Below are positions 1-11,099 of a stretch of 64,000 nucleotides of DNA, piece after piece. Position 1 is the first letter of the stretch. Each line of letters opens with the position of its first letter. Source of the DNA: JANPPS01 sp965246925 (GTDB lineage Bacteria; Pseudomonadota; Alphaproteobacteria; Acetobacterales; Acetobacteraceae); the NCBI GenBank assembly GCA_965246925.1, contig OZ251994.1, positions 1,116,001 through 1,180,000 on the forward strand. The letters are read 5' to 3'. The notes under the pieces are model-generated. The model saw only the letters and a list, made by a program, of their open reading frames with translations. It did no database searches and was not told the origin of the DNA. Made by a program: the position numbers and the translations under genes.

Positions 1-642
1 GCCCTCCTGCTCGCAGCGGCCCCAGCCGCGGCTACGACCCTCACCAGCAGCCTCTCGGCATTCCAGGCCGGCGCGGGCGCGGTGACCGTGACCCGGCTCA
101 CGGGCCTGTATGACCCCACGGCGCTGATCCTGCCGGTGGTGAGCAGCGTTCCATTGAGCGGCGGCGGCAGCCTGGCCGTGAACCAATCGGTGCAGATCGT
201 GCAGACCCCGGCGGGCGGCGGCGGCTTCCCCTACACTCTGACGGACGGTTTCAACGGTGACCTGCTGATCCCGGTGGATGCCAGCGGCAACCAGCTGACG
301 TCGGAGACCATCAACACCGCCGGGCTCAGCGGATTGGGGATCGAGGTCGCGCCGTTCTCCAGCAGCTTGGGTGGCCCCTACACCATCACGATCACGGGCT
401 CGAACGGCCAGACGCTATCCACGGCCGCCCCCGGCGGCAGCTTCGCCACCGGCGCCACCGCCCCGGTCTTCCTAGGCTTCTTCGGCGGCGGCGTGAGCAC
501 GATCACCATCAGCACCACCGACCCGAACGGCTTCGCCTTCGGCAATATCCGCACCCCGGCGCCCGTCCCCGAGCCCGCCTCCCTAGCCCTACTCGCCGCC
601 GGCACGCTCGCCCTCTACACCGCCCGCCGCCGTTACCTCTGA
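1..642 (+). CDS. PEP-CTERM sorting-domain protein, 5' end outside window
   Basis: The frame is open to the first base. Residues encoded before the GTG at 82 read like the end of a signal peptide (ALLLAAAPAAA), so the true start lies upstream and the GTG is not the start. The body is rich in Gly, Ser and Thr with no known enzymatic motif. The C-terminus has the classic tripartite PEP-CTERM sorting signal: a VPEPAS motif, a hydrophobic stretch (LALLAAGTLALY) and a terminal Arg cluster (ARRRYL). Proteins of this class are exported and processed by an exosortase, which is not in the window. The substrate or role is unknown. A second PEP-CTERM tail lies at 12,726-12,907. Confidence 0.85.
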   Translation, partial: ALLLAAAPAAATTLTSSLSAFQAGAGAVTVTRLTGLYDPTALILPVVSSVPLSGGGSLAVNQSVQIVQTPAGGGGFPYTLTDGFNGDLLIPVDASGNQLTSETINTAGLSGLGIEVAPFSSSLGGPYTITITGSNGQTLSTAAPGGSFATGATAPVFLGFFGGGVSTITISTTDPNGFAFGNIRTPAPVPEPASLALLAAGTLALYTARRRYL

Positions 643-746
643 AACCTGCATGACCTGCAGCGCCTTCACAGCAATGTCAGGTCGTTACACGTTGCCGCCT
701 ATTCCTGGCTGTGCCTCTATCGCGGGCCGACACAGAAGGCTTCGCC

Positions 747-1172
747 ATGCACCGCGCCGCGCAACTGTCTTGCTTCGTGCTGATCGCGGTCCTGCCAGCC
801 GCGTGTCACCGGGCGCCCCCGCCCCAGGCCTACCCGGTGGCCCAGCCCGCACCGGTCCAGCGCTATGACGCGGCGGTGGCCGTAGGGACGGCGCAGTTCC
901 GCGGCAGCTTCGCCGGCGGCAGGGCGGACATGACCGTGACCGCGCTCAGCAACGGCACCGCGCAATACGTGCTGACCGGCAATGGCGGACGCCGGTGCAA
1001 TTACCAGGTGAACGGCACCGGGCCCGCCACGCCCGGGCCATTCGTGCTGGACAACTTCGCCCAGATGACGCCGACATCGTCCGGCTGGGCCTTCGCCGAG
1101 ATCATCCGCCCCGGTGGCTTCGCCAGTCAGCCGCAATGCACGTTCCAAGGCTTCCTGCAGCGGACCCGGTAA
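747..1172 (+). CDS. small predicted lipoprotein, function unknown
   Basis: The 141-residue product begins with a short basic segment and a hydrophobic core ending in LPAAC. This is a good lipobox, with Cys20 as the lipidated residue, so the protein is probably anchored in the outer or inner membrane facing the periplasm. The ATG at 747 is preferred over the in-frame ATG at 711 because only this start puts the signal peptide at the N-terminus. The mature part starts with a Pro/Ala-rich linker and then a Gly/Thr-rich domain with two Cys (CNYQV and QCTFQG) that could form a disulphide. I do not recognise the family. Its 3' end overlaps the convergent phosphorylase gene by 71 bases. Confidence 0.6.
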   Translation: MHRAAQLSCFVLIAVLPAACHRAPPPQAYPVAQPAPVQRYDAAVAVGTAQFRGSFAGGRADMTVTALSNGTAQYVLTGNGGRRCNYQVNGTGPATPGPFVLDNFAQMTPTSSGWAFAEIIRPGGFASQPQCTFQGFLQRTR

Positions 1173-1917
1173 GCGCGCTGCACGCCGCGATCACCCGTAG
1201 CGCCATCACCGACCCGGCCGCCTCGCCCTTCTCGAAATCGTCGCCGTCCTGCTGGCCCATGGTGTTGGTGACATGGGCCATGCAGATCACCGGCAGGCCC
1301 TTCGCGGCCGCCAAGGCATACAGCGCCGCCGCCTCCATCTCGACCGCCAGCGCCCCTTGGCCGGCGGCGTAGGCGATCGCCGCCTCCGTCTCCCGGTACG
1401 GCGCGTCCGTGGTCCAGCTGGTACCGCGGCGGATGCCGGGCAGCGCCGCCTCCACCCGGTCCAGCAACGCCGGATCCGGCGCGTCGATCGCCGGGCTGGG
1501 CGGGACGTAATGCGCGCTGGTCCCCTCATCCCGCAGCGCCCGGTCGATCAGCACGATGGCCGGCAGCGGCCCGAGCTCGCCGATCTGGCCGGCCGACGTG
1601 ATGCTCAGCAACAGGCGGCAGCCCGACGCGAACAGCTGCTCGGCCACCAGCACCGCGAACGATGCCCCGACCGCGCAGCCCAACACCCCCACCGCGGTCC
1701 CGTCCGGCAGCGTGAACTCGGTCAGCTCCGTGTGATAGCACGCCCAGCCCGCATGAAGCCGGCCCTGCCCCGTCCGGTGCAGGTGGCGCACCAGGTCGCC
1801 ATCCGGGTCCAGCACGCAGAACGCGGGCACGTCCAGCGCCGGCAGGCCCTTCTGCCGCCGGGCTTCGCGCAGCAGATGGCCGGGCTGAAAGACGGACGGC
1901 GCGGCGTAGTCCTTCAG
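1102..1917 (-). CDS. nucleoside phosphorylase family protein (PNP/UDP)
   Basis: The protein matches the purine nucleoside/uridine phosphorylase fold: GCAVGASFAVLVAEQL resembles the phosphate-binding segment, ITSAGQIGEL the central Gly-rich strand, DEGTSAHY the base/ribose loop, and VEMEAAALYALA the signature EMEAA segment that holds the ribose. Such enzymes split nucleosides into base and ribose-1-phosphate. Substrate cannot be told here. There is no ATG or GTG near the expected N-terminus. The frame begins plausibly at a CTG (1917) that overlaps the selD stop as CTGA, so translation is probably coupled to selD. The last about 25 residues are encoded opposite the lipoprotein gene and may be a read-on tail. 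Start is uncertain. Confidence 0.75.
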   Translation of the reverse strand: MKDYAAPSVFQPGHLLREARRQKGLPALDVPAFCVLDPDGDLVRHLHRTGQGRLHAGWACYHTELTEFTLPDGTAVGVLGCAVGASFAVLVAEQLFASGCRLLLSITSAGQIGELGPLPAIVLIDRALRDEGTSAHYVPPSPAIDAPDPALLDRVEAALPGIRRGTSWTTDAPYRETEAAIAYAAGQGALAVEMEAAALYALAAAKGLPVICMAHVTNTMGQQDGDDFEKGEAAGSVMALRVIAACSALTGSAAGSLGTCIAADWRSHRGG

Positions 1918-2972
1918 AGCGCGACCTCGATCCCGGACCCCGCCTGCATGGTGCCGATCACAGCCGCCTGGTCGAAGCCCGCGCTCTGCACATGCGCCAG
2001 CACGGCGTCCGCGCCCCCTGGCGTCACCGCGATCAGCAGTCCGCCGCTGGTCTGCGGATCGCACAGCAAACCGCGCTGCCAATCCGCCATACCCGGCGCC
2101 GACACGTCCACGCCGTAGCTGGTCCAGTTGCGCGCCGCCGCCCCCGTGCCCACGCCGTCCTGCGCCAGCGCCGCGGCGCCCGGCAGGATCGGCATGTCCG
2201 GCATACGCAGCGTGGCCGACAGACCAGCCCCCCGCGCCATCTCCAGCGCATGGCCCAGCAGGCCGAAGCCGGTCACGTCCGTCATGGCGTGCACGCCCGG
2301 CATGGCGGCGATGGCGGTCCCCACGCTGTTCAGCCGGGTCATGCTGCCGATCATGGTGCGGTAATCGGCGTCACCGATACGCTCCTGCTTCAACGCCGCG
2401 CTGAACACGCCGACGCCCAGGCCCTTCGTCAGGATCAGCACGTCGCCCGCCCGCGCATGGCTGTTCCGCTGCACCCGGTCCGGATGCACGGTACCGAGGG
2501 CCACCAGCCCATAGATCGGCTCCGCACTATCAATGGAGTGGCCGCCGGCGATCGGGATGTTGGCCGCCTTGCACACCGCGGCACCGCCGGCCAGGATCAG
2601 CCCCACATCCGCCGTGCTGATCTTACCCAGCGGCATGCCCAGCAGCGCCAGCGCCATGATCGGCGTCCCGCCCATGGCGTAGATGTCGGACAGCGCGTTG
2701 GTGGCGGCGATGCGCCCGAACTCGTAGGGGTCGTCCACGATCGGCGTGAAGAAATCCGTGGTGGCCACCAACGCCAGCTCGTCCGTAAGCCGGTACACCG
2801 CCGCATCGTCCGCGGTCTCACTGCCGACCAGCAGGTTGGGGAACGCCGCCGCGGCCGGCATGTTGGCCAGCAACTCCTGCAGCACCGCCGGCGCCAGCTT
2901 ACACCCACACCCCCCGCCATGCGCGAGCGACGTGAGGCGTGCCGAAATCTGATCCACGGGTGGGTGCTCCAT
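1914..2972 (-). CDS. selD: selenide, water dikinase (selenophosphate synthetase)
   Basis: SelD makes selenophosphate from selenide and ATP, the selenium donor for selenocysteine and for 2-selenouridine in tRNA. The N-terminal loop GGGCGCK carries the catalytic Cys22 and Lys25 (equivalents of E. coli Cys17 and Lys20), so this is a Cys form, not a selenoprotein. The AIRS-family motifs follow: VATTDFFTPIVDDPYEFG, NALSDIYAMGG and GGHSID in the ATP site, and DVTGFGLLGH in the C-terminal half. An ATG at 2972 is chosen over the GTG/ATG further upstream because it gives the usual length and N-terminus. No selA, selB, selC or mnmH lies in the window. The next gene starts on its stop codon. Confidence 0.93.
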   Translation of the reverse strand: MEHPPVDQISARLTSLAHGGGCGCKLAPAVLQELLANMPAAAAFPNLLVGSETADDAAVYRLTDELALVATTDFFTPIVDDPYEFGRIAATNALSDIYAMGGTPIMALALLGMPLGKISTADVGLILAGGAAVCKAANIPIAGGHSIDSAEPIYGLVALGTVHPDRVQRNSHARAGDVLILTKGLGVGVFSAALKQERIGDADYRTMIGSMTRLNSVGTAIAAMPGVHAMTDVTGFGLLGHALEMARGAGLSATLRMPDMPILPGAAALAQDGVGTGAAARNWTSYGVDVSAPGMADWQRGLLCDPQTSGGLLIAVTPGGADAVLAHVQSAGFDQAAVIGTMQAGSGIEVAL

Positions 2973-3057
2973 TGCTGACCCGGCGGACGCTAGCACGGGC
3001 GCGGCCCAAGCCCCATACGCCATGGGGGGGACCGCACGCGCGGATCGTGCGGGGCTC

Positions 3058-4997
3058 CTACGGCTGGAACGACACCAGCACCGCCCCTTCCTCCACCTGG
3101 TCCTCCACCCCGTAATGCACCGCTTCCACCACCCCGTCCGCCGGGCAGGTGATGCGCATCTGCGTCTTCATCGCCTCCAGCACCATCAGCACCGCGCCCC
3201 GCTCCACCGCCTGACCCGGCGTCGCCGAGACGCTCACGATGCGGGCGGGCATGGGCGCGCGCAGGCTGCCAGCCGCCTCCGCGCTGGCCGCCGGCGGGGC
3301 GAGCGGGTCCTGCAGCATGACCGTATAGGAGCGGCCACGATACGTGACATGGATGGCATCGCCATTCCGGATGACCGGCACCGCCGACTTCACCCCATCC
3401 AGCGAAACGTGATCGGCCTCCCGCTGTGGGCCCAGCAGGCCGATGCCCTCCAGCAGCGTGCCGCCCGGCGCGGAGGTGGCGCGGATCGCGTGTTTCTGGA
3501 AATGCACCATGCGATGCCCGCCCCCGCCGAGCCGCCAGGACCGCATCGTGGACCACGGCGAATACGGGTCGCCCGGCACCACCCGCGGCGGCTCGTCCAG
3601 CACGCACTGCGCCGCCGCCGCCAGGACCTCGGGCGGCGGCGGGCCGGCGGGCGGCAACAGCGCGTCCCAGTGCCCGGCGATGAACCCCGTCTCGACCTGC
3701 CCGGCGGCAAAGGCCGGGTGGGTCACGATGGCGTGCAGAAAGGCGATGTTGCTGCTGATCCCCACCACGGCGCAGGCCTCGAGCGCGCCCGCCATCCGCG
3801 CCAGCGCCGCCGGGCGGTCATGATCCCACACGATCAGCTTGGCGATCATGGGGTCGTAATGGCGCGAAATGGCGTCCCCGCTCCGCACGCCGGTGTCGAT
3901 CCGCACGTGCGGTCCGGGGGCGGGGGTCCGGAAATGAGCGATGGTGCCGATACTCGGCAAAAAATCCCGCTCCGGATCCTCGGCATACAGCCGCGCCTCG
4001 ATCGCGTGACCGGTGATCCCGGGATGCAGCTCCGGCAGGGGCTGCCCGGCGGCGACGCGGAGCTGCCATTCGACCAGGTCCTGGCCGGTGATCATCTCCG
4101 TCACCGGATGCTCCACCTGCAGCCGCGTGTTCATCTCCATGAAATAGAACGCGTCGCCCTCGGCGATGAACTCGACCGTCCCCGCGCCCACATAGCCCAC
4201 GGCGCGGGCCGCCGCGCACCCGGCCTCCCCCATCGCCCGCCGCCGCTCGGGCGTGAGGCCCGGGGCCGGCGCCTCCTCCAGCACCTTCTGATGCCGGCGC
4301 TGGATCGAGCAATCCCGCTCGAACAGGCTGACCATGTTGCCGTGGGTGTCGCCGAACACCTGGATCTCGATGTGGCGCGGATGGGTCAGGTAGCGCTCCA
4401 CCAGCACCTGGTCGTCGCCGAACGAGGACCGCGCCTCACCCTGCGCCAGGCCCAGCGCCGCCTCGAACCCGGCGGCGTCCTGCACGATCCGCATCCCCTT
4501 ACCGCCCCCGCCGGCGGAGGCCTTGATGATCACCGGGTAGCCGATCTGATCGGCCGCACCGCGCAGGGTATCGAGCGACTGGTCCGTTCCGTGGTAGCCG
4601 GGCACCAGCGGCACGCCGGACGACGCCATCAGCGCCTTGGCCGCCGATTTGCTGCCCATGGCGCGGATGGCCGCGGGCGGCGGGCCGATGAACACCACGC
4701 CAGCGGCGGCGCAGGCCTCCGCGAACTCGGCATTCTCACTGAGGAAGCCATAGCCCGGATGGATCGCCTCCGCCCCGGCGCGCCGGGCGACGTCCAGGAT
4801 GACGTCCCCGCGCAGGTAGCTCTCGCGCGCCGGCGCCGGGCCGATCGAATAGGCCGCGTCCGCCATCGCCACGTGCCGGCTGCCGGCGTCGGCCTCGGAA
4901 TAGACCGCGACCGTGCGGATGCCCATGCGCGCCGCCGTCAGCATGACCCGGCAGGCGATCTCGCCCCGGTTGGCGATCAGGATGGCGCGGAACATCG

Positions 4998-5001
<4 letters not shown>
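3058..5001 (-). CDS. mccA: methylcrotonyl-CoA carboxylase biotin-containing (alpha) subunit
   Basis: This is a 647-residue fusion of biotin carboxylase and biotin carrier domains. The N-terminus FRAILIANRGEIACR is the biotin carboxylase start; the Gly-rich ATP loop ASAGGGGKGMR, the EMNTRLQVEHPVTE active-site segment and the C-terminal biotinyl site LEAMKTQ (Lys about 612) are all present. The carrier domain is carboxylated with bicarbonate and ATP and hands CO2 to the partner. Its start GTG overlaps the stop of the carboxyltransferase gene upstream (GTGA), and that partner has methylcrotonyl-CoA carboxylase features, which gives the substrate call: leucine and isoprenoid breakdown. A geranyl-CoA or other acyl-CoA substrate is less likely. 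No isovaleryl-CoA dehydrogenase or HMG-CoA lyase is nearby. Confidence 0.88.
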
Positions 5002-6602
<1,601 letters not shown>

Positions 6603-6635
6603 AGGCTACTCCCGAGTGGCCCCGGAGTTAACGGC

Positions 6636-7874
6636 CTAACCCCTGCCTGAGACAAGGGGGGCCAGCCGCGCCTGCACCGCCGCAGCCGCCCGCCGGGCGA
6701 TGCCGGACTGCCCGGCCCAGCGCGGCCATCCCTGGATCGCGTCCCTGACCTGGGCGTCGACCGCCACCGCCACCCCGCGCGGGATCGACGCCGCCACCGC
6801 CGCCCGGGCGAAGTGCTCCGCCCCTGGCGCCCGGCCCTCCCCGGCCACCGCCAGGTTATGCTGACCTCCCGGACCGTCCGACAGCGTGAGGTCATAGGCC
6901 GGGGACAACCGCCACACGCCGTCCCGGCCCATGATGAAGGCGTGGTTCTTCGCGTGGTCGTCCCGGTTATGCGCCAGCACGTTGAACACCATGCGCCGGT
7001 ACGCCTCCGTCACATGCGCCACGTCCCGCGTCAGCAGCCGCGTGACCTTCAGCAGGTCGGTATAATCGAGCGACGGCAGGCGGAAATCGGCGTGCAGCAA
7101 GCCTGCCAGCGTATGCACATGAATGCGGCCAGCCGGCCCCCGGTCAAACCGGCGCACGGCAAAATACGCATCCCGCCCCGGCAACAACCGCGTCTCCGGC
7201 ATGGTGATTCCCGCCGCCCGGGCCATGAGAGCGTAGGCATGCTCGACCCGCCCGGCGTGCCGGCCGTCCGCGCGGGATGGAAGCTTTACCAGCCAAGCCT
7301 CACCCTCGTCCTCCCCGGTATCGGCCCGCATGGCGCCGGTCACCGGGTCAAGCGTCATGAGCAATTTCGGCCGCGCCCCGGCCGAGCCGCCGTTTGCGCG
7401 TAACAAGGCATCCAGCCCCGCCGCCGCCCGCCCGGCTTCGAGCGCCCGGGCCTCCCGCGCATACCAGTCGAGGTCATCTGGCGCTTCGCCCGAGGCTAGC
7501 ACCCGCTCCGGCAGGAAAGTCAGCGCGCCCATCCCGCGCGATCCAACGAAGGCGAGACGGTCCAGCGGTGAGAGCGCCCCCGGTTCTCCGCCGGCCGCCG
7601 CCACGCTGCGATCGACCAGCAGCCTACCCCACCCATCCGGCAGGCTATCGGCGAACAAGCCATGCAGCCCTTCGAAAGGGGTGGGCGGGCCCATGATCAA
7701 ACCGGGCCGCAGCCTGAGCCGGAACGGGGACAGATCCAGTCCGCGCGCCAGGAACGCCGGATCCAGCTCGAACGCCGCGACCCGGTCCCGCTCCGACCAT
7801 GCCAGCGTGCCGGCCGGAATGACCTCGCCTTCCAAATCGAGGCCGACGGCCAGCCGGGTCACAATGGGGCGCAT
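6636..7874 (-). CDS. hipA: HipA-family serine/threonine kinase toxin
   Basis: The 412-residue protein has both HipA domains. The N-terminal subdomain includes LAWSERDRVAAFELDPAFL and FEGLHGLFADSLPDGWGRLL, typical of the family. The kinase core includes AWLVKLPSR (ATP-anchoring Lys), HNRDDHAKNHAF (catalytic Asp loop) and SPAYDLT (metal-binding Asp). In E. coli HipA phosphorylates glutamyl-tRNA synthetase and causes growth arrest. Targets differ among homologues, so the target here is unknown. It lies one base after the HTH gene at 7,876, the normal antitoxin-then-toxin order. No third small HipS-like gene is seen. Confidence 0.9.
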   Translation of the reverse strand: MRPIVTRLAVGLDLEGEVIPAGTLAWSERDRVAAFELDPAFLARGLDLSPFRLRLRPGLIMGPPTPFEGLHGLFADSLPDGWGRLLVDRSVAAAGGEPGALSPLDRLAFVGSRGMGALTFLPERVLASGEAPDDLDWYAREARALEAGRAAAGLDALLRANGGSAGARPKLLMTLDPVTGAMRADTGEDEGEAWLVKLPSRADGRHAGRVEHAYALMARAAGITMPETRLLPGRDAYFAVRRFDRGPAGRIHVHTLAGLLHADFRLPSLDYTDLLKVTRLLTRDVAHVTEAYRRMVFNVLAHNRDDHAKNHAFIMGRDGVWRLSPAYDLTLSDGPGGQHNLAVAGEGRAPGAEHFARAAVAASIPRGVAVAVDAQVRDAIQGWPRWAGQSGIARRAAAAVQARLAPLVSGRG

Positions 7875-7875
7875 G

Positions 7876-8169
7876 TCAGCCTGAAGCTCGCTGCCGCTGG
7901 CGGGGTGTTAGGAGATCCTCGATGCGCTGCGGTGCCGGGCTAGGGATCAGATCGGCGAACACATCCTCGAGCCCGAGCGTCCAGGCCACCAGCAACAGGT
8001 GCTCGATCGACCCGCGTCCCCCGGCTTCGAGCCGCTTGACCGTGGGCACCGACACCCCCGCCCGCCTGGCCAGCTCCCGCTGGCTCACATTCTGCGCCAG
8101 CCGATGCTCCTTGAGACGCTGCCCAATCGCCAGCGCCGCCTCGTGCGGAGAGATCAGAACCTTTCCCAT
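7876..8169 (-). CDS. hipB: HipB-like XRE-family antitoxin/repressor
   Basis: This is a 97-residue DNA-binding protein with a Cro/C1-type helix-turn-helix: LKEHRLAQNVSQRELARRAGVSVPTVKRLEAG spans roughly residues 19-50, where SQRELARRAGVSVPTVKRLE is the HTH proper. It sits directly upstream of hipA with one base between them, so it is very likely the antitoxin that binds HipA and autorepresses the pair. The C-terminal tail (RIEDLLTPRQRQRASG) is basic and probably disordered. About 170 bases without a gene lie upstream, where the promoter and operator should be. I could not pick out a convincing operator there. Confidence 0.82.
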   Translation of the reverse strand: MGKVLISPHEAALAIGQRLKEHRLAQNVSQRELARRAGVSVPTVKRLEAGGRGSIEHLLLVAWTLGLEDVFADLIPSPAPQRIEDLLTPRQRQRASG

Positions 8170-8341
8170 GGTGCCAGATATGGCCTTTAAGGGATCACAT
8201 TGCGACTCTTACTACCAAAGCTCATGACAGAAGACGCTTTCGCCCGGACAGGTGATCTCGTAGGGCGCTCATTCCTAGTCTAAGGGAGCTCAAACCCGTT
8301 CAGGCTGAATTGGCTTCTGAAATGATCAGGTAAGAAAGAAT

Positions 8342-8731
8342 CTAGGCGGCTTGCTGGGTGAAAACCATGAGTTTGTTGCCGTCGGGGTCGCGGAAGTAGG
8401 TGCGGTAGAGGTCGCCGGGATCACTCCTACGGTTACCCGGTCCGCCTTCGTCTGTGGCGCCCAGTTCAAGTGCCTTCGCATATGCCGCCCGGACCCCGTC
8501 GCGCGAGGAGACGACCAGGGCAATCATGCTGCCATTGCCCACGGTCGCTGGCTGGCCGTCGTAGGGTTTTGTAATCACCAGCATGGGTGCGTCCGGTGCG
8601 GCCATATACCAAACCCGCGCTTCCGTGCTCCATGCCTCATTCATTGTGGCGCCGAGCACCGGCATGAGCGGATCGTAGAATGCTCGCGCTCTGACCATAT
8701 CGTTTGTGCCCACCATGGCGAAACCGATCAT
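8342..8731 (-). CDS. VOC (glyoxalase/bleomycin-resistance) family protein
   Basis: The protein of 129 residues has the vicinal-oxygen-chelate pattern: an N-terminal strand GFAMVGTNDMVRARAFYDPLMPVLG and a C-terminal FRDPDGNKLMVF. The ATG at 8731 is chosen because a good ribosome site (GGAGA) sits five bases ahead. The longer in-frame start at 8794 adds 21 residues that do not fit the fold. These small proteins bind a metal or small molecules and act in detoxification or as resistance proteins. The actual ligand cannot be inferred. It lies just downstream of katG on the same strand. Confidence 0.8.
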   Translation of the reverse strand: MIGFAMVGTNDMVRARAFYDPLMPVLGATMNEAWSTEARVWYMAAPDAPMLVITKPYDGQPATVGNGSMIALVVSSRDGVRAAYAKALELGATDEGGPGNRRSDPGDLYRTYFRDPDGNKLMVFTQQAA

Positions 8732-8801
8732 GTCTTCTCCAACCAGTATGGGGAGCGGAACACATCGGCAGATGTCCCGCCCCCGTTCACTCAAACCCCG
8801 C

Positions 8802-11018
8802 TCAGACCAGTTCGAACCGGTCCAGCATCATCACCTTGTCCCACGCCTTCACGAAGTCCCGCACGAACTTCTCCCCGGCGTCGCTCGAGGCATACACCTC
8901 CGAGATGCCGCGCAGCTGGGAGTTGGAGCCGAACACCAGGTCGACCCGGGTCCCTGTCCACTTCAGTTCGCCCGTGCTCCGGTCATGACCCTCGAACAAA
9001 TTGGTCGAAGACGGAGATTGCTGCCAGCTCGTGCGCATATCCAGCAAGTTCACGAAGAAATCGTTCGTGAGCGTCTCCGGCCGCTTGGTAAACACGCCGT
9101 ATTGCGAGTGGCCGACATTGGCGTTCAGCACGCGCAACCCACCCACCAATACCGTCATCTCCGGCGCCGTCAGCGTCAGCAACTGGGCCCGGTCCACCAG
9201 CAACTCCTCGACCGTCACGGTGTACTCGGCCCTCACATAGTTGCGGAAGCCATCGGCCGGCGGCTCCAGCACGGCGAACGACTCGACGTCCGTCTTCTCC
9301 TGGCTCGCATCCATCCGGCCCGGCGTGAACGGCACCTCCACCGCGTGGCCGCCCTCGGCCGCCGCATGCTCCACCGCCGCGCAGCCCCCCAGCACGATCA
9401 GATCAGCCATCGAGACCTTCTTGCCGCCGGCCTGCGCCGCGTTGAACTCGGCCTGCACCCGCGTGAGCGCCTGCAGCACCGTCGCCAGCTGCGCCGGCTG
9501 GTTCACATCCCAGTCCTTCTGCGGCGCCAGGCGCAGCCGCCCGCCGTTGGCGCCACCCCGCTTGTCGGACCCGCGGAAGCTCGATGCCGCCGCCCAGGCC
9601 GTGGACACCAGCTCGGACACCGAGACGCCGGACGCCAGCAGCTTGGCCTTCAGCGCCTTGATGTCCCCGGCGTCGATCAACGGGTGATCCACCGCCGGGA
9701 TCGGATCCTGCCACAGCAGCTCTTCCTGCGGCACGTCCTTGCCCAGGTACCGCACAAGCGGCCCCATGTCGCGATGGGTCAGCTTGAACCACGCGCGGGC
9801 GAACTCGTCGGCGAACTGGTCCGGGTTCTCGAAGAACCGGCGGGACACCTTCTCATATGCCGGGTCCGCCTTCATCGCGATGTCGGTCGTGGCCATCATC
9901 GGCGCATGCCGGCGCGCCTTGTCATGCGCGTCCGGCACCGCGTCCGCCAGCGCGCCATCCTTCGGCGCCCATTGCTGCGCCCCCGCCGGGCTCCGCACCA
10001 GCTCCCATTCGAAGTTGAACAGGTTCTCGAAGTAGTTGTTATCCCACCGGGTCGGGTTCGTGGTCCACGCACCCTCGAGCCCGGACGTGATGGTATCGAC
10101 GCCCCGTCCGCTGCCGTAGCTGCTCATCCAGCCAAAGCCCTGATCGGCGTGCCCGGCGCCCTCCGGCTCCGGCCCCACATACTTGCCGGGGTCCGCGGCG
10201 CCGTGCGTCTTGCCGAACGTATGGCCGCCCGCGACCAGCGCCACCGTCTCGGCGTCGTTCATCGCCATGCGGCCAAACGTCTCGCGGATGTCGTGGGCGG
10301 AGGCCACCGGGTCAGGGCGCCCGTTTGGACCCTCGGGATTGACGTAGATCAGGCCCATCTGCACCGCCGCCAGCGGACTCGCCAGCTCACGGTCGCCGGT
10401 ATAGCGCTTGTCGCCAAGCCAGGTATCCTCCGGACCCCAGTAGATGTCCTCGTTCGGCTCGAAAATGTCCGCACGCCCGCCGCCGAAGCCGAAGGTCTTG
10501 AGCCCCATGGACTCCAGCGCCACCGTGCCGGCCAGGATGATCAGGTCGGCCCAGGAGATCGCGCGGCCGTACTTCTGCTTCAACGGCCATAGCAGGCGCC
10601 GCGCCTTGTCCAAGTTGGCATTGTCCGGCCAGCTGTTGAGCGGCGCGAAACGCTGCGTCCCCGCGCCGCCGCCGCCGCGCCCGTCCGCGGTGCGATAGGT
10701 GCCGGCACTGTGCCACGCCATGCGGATGAAGAACGGGCCGTAATGACCGTAATCGGCCGGCCACCAATCCTGCGAATCCGTCATCAGCGCATGTAGGTCC
10801 TGCTTCAGCGCATCGAGGTCGAGGCCCTTGAACGCCTCGGCATAGTCGAACCCGCCGTCCATGGGGCTCGACAGGCTGGATTGCTGATGCAGCACCCGCA
10901 GCTGCAGCTGGTTCGGCCACCAAACCTGGTTCGACATCTTGAGCACGACCGCGTCCTTGTCGAACCCGGCGCCCGCCACGGGGCACTTGCCAGAAGCCTG
11001 GCCACCATGTCCGTCCAT
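8802..11018 (-). CDS. katG: catalase-peroxidase KatG
   Basis: The 738-residue bifunctional haem enzyme destroys hydrogen peroxide. The distal haem site FFIRMAWHSAGTYR gives Arg99, Trp102 and His103. The proximal His is in GGHTFGKTHGA. The Tyr (LIYVNPEGP) and Met (GFGWMSSYGSG) of the Met-Tyr-Trp adduct needed for catalase activity are present. The length and the two-domain layout are normal. The ATG at 11018 follows a GGGAGG site by six bases. It is divergent from oxyR, whose start carries an OxyR-type palindrome, so induction by peroxide is likely. Confidence 0.97.
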   Translation of the reverse strand: MDGHGGQASGKCPVAGAGFDKDAVVLKMSNQVWWPNQLQLRVLHQQSSLSSPMDGGFDYAEAFKGLDLDALKQDLHALMTDSQDWWPADYGHYGPFFIRMAWHSAGTYRTADGRGGGGAGTQRFAPLNSWPDNANLDKARRLLWPLKQKYGRAISWADLIILAGTVALESMGLKTFGFGGGRADIFEPNEDIYWGPEDTWLGDKRYTGDRELASPLAAVQMGLIYVNPEGPNGRPDPVASAHDIRETFGRMAMNDAETVALVAGGHTFGKTHGAADPGKYVGPEPEGAGHADQGFGWMSSYGSGRGVDTITSGLEGAWTTNPTRWDNNYFENLFNFEWELVRSPAGAQQWAPKDGALADAVPDAHDKARRHAPMMATTDIAMKADPAYEKVSRRFFENPDQFADEFARAWFKLTHRDMGPLVRYLGKDVPQEELLWQDPIPAVDHPLIDAGDIKALKAKLLASGVSVSELVSTAWAAASSFRGSDKRGGANGGRLRLAPQKDWDVNQPAQLATVLQALTRVQAEFNAAQAGGKKVSMADLIVLGGCAAVEHAAAEGGHAVEVPFTPGRMDASQEKTDVESFAVLEPPADGFRNYVRAEYTVTVEELLVDRAQLLTLTAPEMTVLVGGLRVLNANVGHSQYGVFTKRPETLTNDFFVNLLDMRTSWQQSPSSTNLFEGHDRSTGELKWTGTRVDLVFGSNSQLRGISEVYASSDAGEKFVRDFVKAWDKVMMLDRFELV

Positions 11019-11099
11019 ATCGTCCTCCCAAACCTCGAATGCGCGCAGGTGTAGCCGATCCCCGGCGATAAAGGGAAGCGTCGATTACCGGCAGTTGTG

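Noticed and set aside
8170..8240. CCTTTAAGG palindrome upstream of hipB
   Set aside because: Too short and not like the known hip operator pattern to call.
8706..10592. 628-residue plus-strand ORF opposite katG
   Set aside because: Shadow of katG with low-complexity composition.
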